NCBI GenBank assembly: GCA_030595925.1
Contig: JAUVLC010000079.1
Coordinates: 1-11,313 of the forward strand
Source of the DNA: Clostridia bacterium
Lineage (GTDB): Bacteria > CBDUZB01 > JAGLHV01
Direction of reading: 5' to 3'
DNA: 11,313 nt
Positions 7,818-11,313 of the stretch are shown in pieces. Both the position numbers and the translations under genes were made by a program. Under the pieces are notes generated by a model that made no database searches, was not told the origin of the DNA, and was given only the letters and a program-made list of their open reading frames with translations. Position 1 is the stretch's first letter; each line of letters begins with the position of its first letter.

Positions 7818-7997
7818 CAGACTGTATCATAACTCATATTTTCATGTGGTAATTGCAACCTTTCTTGTCCGCCTCTGGAGAAAAGTTGCGTAATTTCTCC
7901 GTCGATAACGCGATTGTAGTTGCCTCATTTATGAGGCATTATTATTATTTGTTCCGCCCAATAAATTGGGCAACTACATTGATTATGACACAGTCTG
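7818..7997. mobile_element. Small element with CAGACTGTGTCATAA ends (MITE-like), copy 2
   Basis: Left end CAGACTGTATCATAA (7818-7832), right end TTATGACACAGTCTG (7983-7997): inverted repeats matching at 14 of 15 bases. GAA flanks both sides (7815-7817 and 7998-8000). The 180-base interior has several hairpins: GGAGAAA (7877-7883) with TTTCTCC (7894-7900), a GCAACCTTT/AAAAGTTGC pair, and the palindrome at 7915-7978. The open frames across it are not credible genes. Confidence 0.8.
7915..7978. repeat. Three-way palindrome TGTAGTTGCC...GGCAACTACA
   Basis: The outer arms TGTAGTTGCC (7915-7924) and GGCAACTACA (7969-7978) are perfect complements. Inside are two smaller hairpins: TGCCTCA/TGAGGCA (7921-7938) and CCCAAT/ATTGGG (7957-7970). 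It can fold as a cruciform-like three-way junction. It occupies the right half of element copy 2. Confidence 0.85.
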
Positions 7998-8097
7998 GAA
8001 AGCGGGAATCTACAGGAATAGACTCCTGGTTTCGCAGGAGTGACATTGATTGATACCCCATAGCTTTTTTGTGGGGAGGTTAATTGTTTTTTTAAAT

Positions 8098-8811
8098 TTA
8101 TTGAGGAATTAAACACAGTTTATTTCTGATATTTTCCAACTTTCCAAAACATACCAATTTATCACCTAAAAGAAATTTAATTTTTGCAGAAGGATTGGGA
8201 ATTATTTCTCCGTTCCTTTCTATTACCAAAATTGTAATATCCTGCTTTCTTAAGGCCGCCTCAATCATCGTCTTGTCTAATATCGGACTATCTTTACAAA
8301 TCTCCATACTTGACACTCCATAACCACCTGTGGCTACCATTAATTCTTCAAAGGTTACCGGTTTAATAATTTCTTTTTTTACCATACGTGCTCTTAAGAT
8401 ATCAGTTAATCGTTTAGTAAATTTAGCATAAGTAGCGATTTTATAAATAATATATACAGAAATAATAATGATGAGAAAATTTACCCAGTGCACTATACCT
8501 GACGGAAAAATCGAAGACAAGAAAGGAATATCAAAAGTAGGAGACGGCCTTAAAGAATTAGCAAAAGTGACAATTATGGTAACTAATCCGGCATAACCCA
8601 AAATAATAAGGACAGAAGCAATACGCCTTCTTTGAAGATTACCGGTAATTAGTTCTGATTCCTTGGTAGTAAAACCAGTTCCGGTAAAGCAGGATAAAGC
8701 TTGAAACTGGGCTAAAGACCATTCCAGTCCGGTCAATTGAAAAGCAATAGCGCCTATTTTTATCACAATAAAAGACACAATAAGAGTAACTAAAAATAAC
8801 AACAAATTCAT
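8098..8811 (-). CDS. Membrane-anchored TrkA-C (RCK_C) domain protein, 237 aa
   Basis: A membrane protein with a cytosolic regulatory domain. Hydrophobic segments lie at about residues 3-25, 64-84 and 107-127. Residues about 157-234 form a TrkA-C domain, the ligand-binding half-domain that gates K+ and other ion transporters. Between the first two segments, LSCFTGTGFTTKESE (39-53) resembles the Thr-x-Gly-Phe pore signature of TrkH/KtrB subunits and is, to my knowledge, conserved in this small family. One such motif cannot make a full four-part pore, so it could form an oligomer or regulate a partner. The start is firm: AAGGAG (8819-8824) is seven bases from the ATG. No transporter gene is adjacent. 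Role in K+ or osmotic balance is inferred. Confidence 0.82.
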   Translation of the reverse strand: MNLLLFLVTLIVSFIVIKIGAIAFQLTGLEWSLAQFQALSCFTGTGFTTKESELITGNLQRRRIASVLIILGYAGLVTIIVTFANSLRPSPTFDIPFLSSIFPSGIVHWVNFLIIIISVYIIYKIATYAKFTKRLTDILRARMVKKEIIKPVTFEELMVATGGYGVSSMEICKDSPILDKTMIEAALRKQDITILVIERNGEIIPNPSAKIKFLLGDKLVCFGKLENIRNKLCLIPQ

Positions 8812-8871
8812 AAGTTTTCTCCTTTGTTTGCTAAGAATTGATTATATTTTAGGTGAAAATGTTTTATTTTC

Positions 8872-9039
8872 TGGTAGTCGCCCGCCTAAAGCGGACGTTT
8901 TTATGTAATAATTTATTCTAAATCAAAATCCAACGAATCTTTAAACGTATACTCTTTCCAATGAGCAATTCTAACAATTTACAGAGAATCTGTGTTTCCT
9001 CCCCTTACGCAGGCTGAAGCCTGCGGCTACCAGATTCTC
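8872..9039. repeat. Composite TGGTAG...CTACCA repeat region
   Basis: The left side has TGGTAGTCG (8872-8880) followed by a CCGC/GCGG hairpin (8882-8894). The right side has the near-perfect palindrome CGCAGGCTGAAGCCTGCG (9008-9025) and GGCTACCA. GAGAATCTG (8984-8992) and CAGATTCTC (9031-9039) are a perfect nine-base inverted pair around that palindrome. The pieces match those inside the 53-172 element, but the outer CAGACTG ends are missing. Confidence 0.7.
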
Positions 9040-9110
9040 ACAACATCTATCATTTCTTTCCACTTATTTTTAACATTACCCTGTGTCCACTACTTTAATA
9101 TACATATTAC

Positions 9111-9140
9111 CGGGGTAACCGAATATTATCAGTTACCCCG
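9111..9140 (-). terminator. Strong hairpin after the glutamate-synthase-like gene; possible terminator without a T tract
   Basis: CGGGGTAAC (9111-9119) and GTTACCCCG (9132-9140) form a perfect nine-base-pair stem with a twelve-base loop, about 40 bases beyond the stop codon. No T run follows on either strand, so it may be an mRNA end stabiliser instead of an intrinsic terminator. Confidence 0.5.
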
Positions 9141-9180
9141 ATTAAATGAACGTTTCAATTTCAGGTTTTTTCTCCTAAAA

Positions 9181-10770
9181 TTAACCCTCCAGAATAGCCT
9201 CTGCTTCCTGACGATAAGCATCCATCACATAAGGTATTCCCGATACTTTAGCTGCTTCCTGAGTAAGTGCGGTAACATCTTTTCTGGAAATAGTTGAAAG
9301 CTTAAAATTTCGGGTACCGGCCATTAACTGCTGCAACCCTACTTTTATTTTCTGTGAAAAACAATAAATCCCGATAGCACCTAATGGAATATCTTTTATG
9401 TCTTTCCCATATTCATCAACCAACTCTTCATAACAAACAAAGATTTCTTCTGCTGTTTTTCCGTATTGAGAAACCGTTTTGGGTAAGTTGTTTTCTTTCA
9501 TCCATTGACCAATATTTTTACCTACCATTCCGGGAATCATTAGTGCTCTGCCCATACAAACAGCTTTGGTATAGGGTGCACCCATAGACAGCACTTTAAA
9601 TACATGATCTTCAGTGGAAAAACCACCGGCGATAGCAATATCCGGAACACGCATTCCCTTTTTAGTTAACTTCTCACAAATCTCCTGGGTCAATGACTGC
9701 AAATAGAATGTGGGAATACCCCATTCCTGCATCATTCTCCATGGACTCATTCCTGTTCCACCCGGAGCACCATCAATGGTTAAGAGGTCAATGTTAGCAA
9801 TTGAACAATACTTAATTGCCATGGCCAGTTCTCTCATCGGATAAGCACCTGTCTTTAAAGTAACACGTTTAAAACCAAGTTTTCTTAAACGTTCTACTTC
9901 GGACAAAAAACCTTCTTCGGAAACAAATCCAAGACGGGAATGCCGTTCAAATTCCTTAATTTCGCCAACCCGATATGCTTCCTTCACTGAATGGACTGTT
10001 GGATCCGGAGTAACGATATACCCACGTTTTTTAAGTTCCAATGCCCTTTCAATACTTTTTACTTTAATTTCTCCACCAATACACTTTGCCCCCTGTCCCC
10101 ATTTCAACTCAATTGTTTCCAACTTATGTTTATTTAACACATATTCGGCAACACCCAGACGGGTATCTTCCACATTCATTTGAACTAATATTTCACCATA
10201 GCCACCGTGAAATTTTCTGTAAGTTTCGATTCTACGATCCATATCAGGAGCATTTTTAACTTTACCTTTAGCATCTAACTCGAGTTTTGGATCAATTCCA
10301 CAGACATTTTCTCCGCAAACCAGGGTTACCCCGGAAATTGCGGCCCCAATGGCAAAATGTTCCCAGTTTTTACGGGCAATTTCCGTAGAACCCAATGCCC
10401 CGGTAAAAATAGGTACTTTCAGTTTTACTTTCTTGTCCCAACCATATTCGGTTTCAGTTCTCACAGCCGGAAAAGTTGCCGTATCCGGTCCTGCTTCGAC
10501 TCCTTCAGGAAGTCCTTTTGCCCCCATTGCATATCCTAAAATGTTAAGATGTGAATAATCTATAGGATACTCTTTATCTCCTCCGGCAGTAATATCTCCG
10601 AAAGGTCCCGGATAAATCACTTCCCGTCCTCTAAACGTTGCTTTAAAAACATCGCAGTTACCACGACATCCGTCAATACACCGGGTACAAAGTCCTGAAC
10701 CCGGAGAAACATTTCTTGACCGGTTTGAAGTCTGTATTGCTTCATTTGCATTTGGTTGTTGTAAATTCAT
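9181..10770 (-). CDS. Glutamate-synthase-like FMN-binding protein (GltB2-type domain), 529 aa
   Basis: A cytosolic flavoenzyme with the FMN-binding TIM-barrel domain of the glutamate synthase large subunit. Motifs: ELKWGQGAKC (221-230), TIDGAPGGTGMSP (331-343) for FMN/substrate, AGGFSTEDH (381-389) and GAPYTKAVCMGRA (397-409). It lacks the glutaminase domain, and the Cys-rich segment that binds the 3Fe-4S cluster in classical GltB is absent after CMGRA. Instead the N-terminus has CTRCIDGCRGNC (Cys28, 31, 35, 39), possibly an iron-sulfur site. Conversion of 2-oxoglutarate to glutamate is therefore only a family-based guess. The start is firm: AAGGAG (10778-10783) is seven bases from the ATG. 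A long leader with an antiterminator-like structure precedes it (10955-11073), consistent with nitrogen control. Confidence 0.9.
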   Translation of the reverse strand: MNLQQPNANEAIQTSNRSRNVSPGSGLCTRCIDGCRGNCDVFKATFRGREVIYPGPFGDITAGGDKEYPIDYSHLNILGYAMGAKGLPEGVEAGPDTATFPAVRTETEYGWDKKVKLKVPIFTGALGSTEIARKNWEHFAIGAAISGVTLVCGENVCGIDPKLELDAKGKVKNAPDMDRRIETYRKFHGGYGEILVQMNVEDTRLGVAEYVLNKHKLETIELKWGQGAKCIGGEIKVKSIERALELKKRGYIVTPDPTVHSVKEAYRVGEIKEFERHSRLGFVSEEGFLSEVERLRKLGFKRVTLKTGAYPMRELAMAIKYCSIANIDLLTIDGAPGGTGMSPWRMMQEWGIPTFYLQSLTQEICEKLTKKGMRVPDIAIAGGFSTEDHVFKVLSMGAPYTKAVCMGRALMIPGMVGKNIGQWMKENNLPKTVSQYGKTAEEIFVCYEELVDEYGKDIKDIPLGAIGIYCFSQKIKVGLQQLMAGTRNFKLSTISRKDVTALTQEAAKVSGIPYVMDAYRQEAEAILEG

Positions 10771-10797
10771 TTTTCCTCTCCTTTTAATAACTTCACA

Positions 10798-10939
10798 TAA
10801 ACTTCTGCAAAATAGCTTTTTATCTTTTTTGTCATTCCTGCGGAAGCAGGAATCTATTGATATTTAAAAAATTATAGATTTCGCATCATCCGCCTCAGGC
10901 GGAGCGGAATGACAGAATATTGTATTTTGCAGAACTCTT
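10798..10939. mobile_element. 142-base element with TTCTGCAAAATA ends and 10-base flanking direct repeats
   Basis: TTCTGCAAAATA (10803-10814) and TATTTTGCAGAA (10923-10934) are perfect 12-base inverted ends. TAACTTCACA occurs directly repeated at 10788-10797 and 10940-10949, with exactly five bases between repeat and inverted end on both sides. This suggests an insertion with a 10-base target duplication. It carries a GTCATTCC palindrome and lies in the leader of the glutamate-synthase-like gene. No protein is encoded. Confidence 0.7.
10831..10913. repeat. GTCATTCC-type extragenic palindrome, copy C, intact
   Basis: GTCATTCC (10831-10838) and GGAATGAC (10906-10913) are perfect inverted ends. 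Inside are ATTCCTGC/GCAGGAAT with a GGAA loop (10834-10853), AATCTAT (10851-10857) with ATAGATT (10874-10880), and CCGCCTCAGGCGG (10890-10902). It serves as the uninterrupted reference for copies A and B. Confidence 0.85.
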
Positions 10940-10954
10940 TAACTTCACACCCTT

Positions 10955-10993
10955 AAAAAAAATAAAAGTGCCCTTCTAATATCGGACCCCTTT
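10955..10993 (-). terminator. Leader intrinsic terminator, mutually exclusive with the second antiterminator hairpin
   Basis: On the minus strand AAAGGGGTCC (10993-10984) can pair with GGGCACTTTT (10973-10964) across a ten-base loop, with one mismatch and two G-U pairs. A T8 tract follows (10962-10955, after a single A). The 5' arm reuses the loop and 3' arm of the P2 hairpin at 10984-10997, so the two structures cannot coexist. Confidence 0.7.
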
Positions 10994-11019
10994 GTCCTTA
11001 CAATGCACACCATTGTGCA
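10984..11019 (-). promoter_or_regulatory. ANTAR-type dual-hairpin antiterminator RNA in the leader of the glutamate-synthase-like gene
   Basis: As minus-strand RNA: P1 is UGCAC, loop AAUGGU, GUGCA (11019-11004); a six-base linker UUGUAA follows; P2 is GGAC, loop AAAGGG, GUCC (10997-10984). Both hairpins have six-base loops with A at position 1 and G at position 4, the known recognition pattern of ANTAR-domain antiterminators such as EutV and NasR. P2 overlaps a terminator, as expected for that mechanism. P1 begins about 20 bases after the predicted transcription start. The P2 stem is only four pairs. Confidence 0.75.
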
Positions 11020-11044
11020 ATTTTTTTTCGTAAAAATATGCATT

Positions 11045-11073
11045 ATTATAAGTATTAAAGGTAACCTTGTCAA
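11045..11073 (-). promoter_or_regulatory. Consensus sigma-70-type promoter for the glutamate-synthase-like gene
   Basis: On the minus strand TTGACA (11073-11068) and TATAAT (11050-11045) are both perfect and 17 bases apart. Transcription would begin near 11037-11041, giving a leader of about 270 bases that carries the antiterminator, the terminator and the 142-base element. Confidence 0.85.
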
Positions 11074-11082
11074 GCTTTTTAA

Positions 11083-11116
11083 TTCGAGCTATTTGCGCTG
11101 TAAAAATAGCGTCGAA
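11083..11116. repeat. Imperfect 12-base inverted repeat just upstream of the -35 box
   Basis: TTCGAGCTATTT (11083-11094) pairs with AAATAGC (11104-11110), an unpaired G, and TCGAA (11112-11116). It lies ten bases upstream of the -35 box of the minus-strand promoter. It could be a regulator site or an element end; nothing in the sequence decides. Confidence 0.4.
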
Positions 11117-11235
11117 GAAACAAGAAATTAAAAATCACTTTACCCCAAAGTTTGCAGGGAAAGATGGATGGGAGGATGGTTAAAAAAGGAAATTCACCCC
11201 GGAGGTAAAAAAGGCAAAAAAAATAAAAAAAAAGC
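11117..11235. other. Intergenic stretch with nothing recognised
   Basis: This purine-rich sequence lies between two divergent promoters. TTTACC (11140-11145) and GGTAAA (11204-11209) are complementary but far apart. If the gene at 11299 is a transposase, the left end of its element should fall in or near this stretch; I could not place it. Confidence 0.4.
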
Positions 11236-11264
11236 GTGACTTCTCCGACGAGAATTGGTATAAT
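11236..11264 (+). promoter_or_regulatory. Promoter for the gene at the right edge (extended -10)
   Basis: GTGACT (11236-11241) as a partial -35, a 17-base spacer, and TATAAT (11259-11264) preceded by TGG, which makes a TGnTATAAT extended -10. GAGAATT (11250-11256) and AATTCTC (11262-11268) form an inverted pair centred on the -10 box. The start would be near 11270, leaving an untranslated leader of about 29 bases. Confidence 0.7.
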
Positions 11265-11298
11265 TCTCATTGTAAACAAAAAAGAAAGGAGAAGTCAC
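11236..11298 (+). promoter_or_regulatory. Perfect 11-base inverted repeat that can hide the Shine-Dalgarno sequence
   Basis: GTGACTTCTCC (11236-11246) is the exact complement of GGAGAAGTCAC (11288-11298), which contains the GGAG of the ribosome site (AAAGGAG, 11285-11291) and ends one base before the ATG. The left arm overlaps the -35 box and so is absent from transcripts started at the local promoter, but present in read-through RNA. Confidence 0.75.
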
Positions 11299-11313
11299 AT
11301 GGCAATTGTACAA
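11299..11313 (+). CDS. Start of a gene cut by the window edge; possibly a transposase
   Basis: Only five codons are visible, reading MAIVQ, so the product cannot be identified from protein sequence. The start is convincing: AAAGGAG lies seven bases ahead of the ATG and a TATAAT promoter lies upstream. It is the only plus-strand gene in the window and is divergent from the glutamate-synthase-like gene. The inverted repeat that would block translation of read-through RNA is a feature known from insertion-sequence transposase genes such as IS10 and IS200, which is the sole reason for suggesting a transposase. A chromosomal gene with an operator here is the alternative. Confidence 0.65.

Larger units (their letters stand above)
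7804..8044. repeat. GTCATTCC-type extragenic palindrome, copy B, interrupted
   Basis: It runs from GTCATTT (7804-7810) to GGAGTGAC (8037-8044). Removing the inner element joins ATTTCCGCGAA to AGCGGGAAT, the usual terminal hairpin with a GAAA loop. The other terminal hairpin is ACTCCTG (8022-8028) with CAGGAGT (8035-8041), where a paired change relative to ATTCCTG/CAGGAAT keeps the stem. It lies between the metallopeptidase start and the TrkA-C gene. Confidence 0.8.

Noticed and set aside
8055-8079. CCCCA ... TGGGG hairpin after the TrkA-C gene as its terminator
   Set aside because: The stem is only about five pairs with a long loop, and no T tract follows on the minus strand.
7853-8116. Open frames on both strands across element copy 2 and the adjoining palindrome
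   Set aside because: They read through inverted repeats and hairpins, lack ribosome sites and have no protein-like composition.
11004-11019. NtrC-like binding site (TGCAC ... GTGCA)
   Set aside because: The spacing between half-sites is six bases, one fewer than in the known consensus, and the promoter is sigma-70-like, not sigma-54-like.
11004-11028. Plus-strand hairpin TGCACA/TGTGCA followed by T8, looking like an intrinsic terminator
   Set aside because: There is no plus-strand gene upstream to terminate, and read on the minus strand the same hairpin fits ANTAR P1 with a six-base loop.
11079-11279. Minus-strand 66-residue open frame
   Set aside because: It crosses the plus-strand promoter region and A-rich stretches that read as Phe/Leu, with no ribosome site and no recognisable domain.

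Overview
This is an AT-rich bacterial window with long intergenic spacers full of palindromic repeats. Eight complete genes all lie on the minus strand, and a ninth begins on the plus strand at the right edge. The gene mix and repeat-laden spacers suggest an uncultured lineage of the Omnitrophota/Desantisbacteria kind. That placement is an impression; no marker gene is present and no rRNA or tRNA gene was seen.

Layout, left to right. Positions 1-330 hold a nested repeat: an element with CAGACTGTGTCATAA ends sits inside a GTCATTCC-type palindrome. Then come an HI0933-family flavoprotein (331-1602) and a MATE exporter (1640-3055), 37 bases apart and probably one transcript, followed by a zinc-ribbon/DUF2007 protein (3134-3469). 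A secreted seven-bladed propeller protein with TIG-like and FlgD-Ig-like ends (3756-5537) is bordered on both sides by the same heptamer-repeat spacer. A Ddl-like ATP-grasp ligase (5725-6741) overlaps an HExxH metallopeptidase (6738-7763) by four bases, so these two form a translationally coupled pair. A second nested repeat (7804-8044) precedes a membrane-anchored TrkA-C protein (8098-8811). Another composite palindrome (8872-9039) and a strong hairpin follow, then a glutamate-synthase-like FMN protein (9181-10770).

The regulatory highlight is the leader of the glutamate-synthase-like gene. A consensus promoter (TTGACA, 17 bases, TATAAT) at 11045-11073 on the minus strand is followed by two hairpins with six-base loops, AAUGGU and AAAGGG. 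Both loops carry A at position 1 and G at position 4, the signature of RNA targets of ANTAR-domain antiterminators. The second hairpin overlaps, and would exclude, an intrinsic terminator with a T8 tract. This predicts transcription antitermination of an ammonia-assimilation-type gene. A 142-base element flanked by a 10-base direct repeat has inserted between that terminator and the gene.

At the right edge a plus-strand gene starts (ATG at 11299). Its promoter and Shine-Dalgarno sequence are bracketed by a perfect 11-base inverted repeat. The left arm lies at the -35 box and the right arm covers the ribosome site, so only read-through transcripts could hide the ribosome site. That arrangement is typical of insertion-sequence transposase genes.

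The small mobile elements are unusually informative. Both copies of the CAGACTG element interrupt the apical loop of a hairpin in a second repeat family, with the loop bases duplicated on each side.
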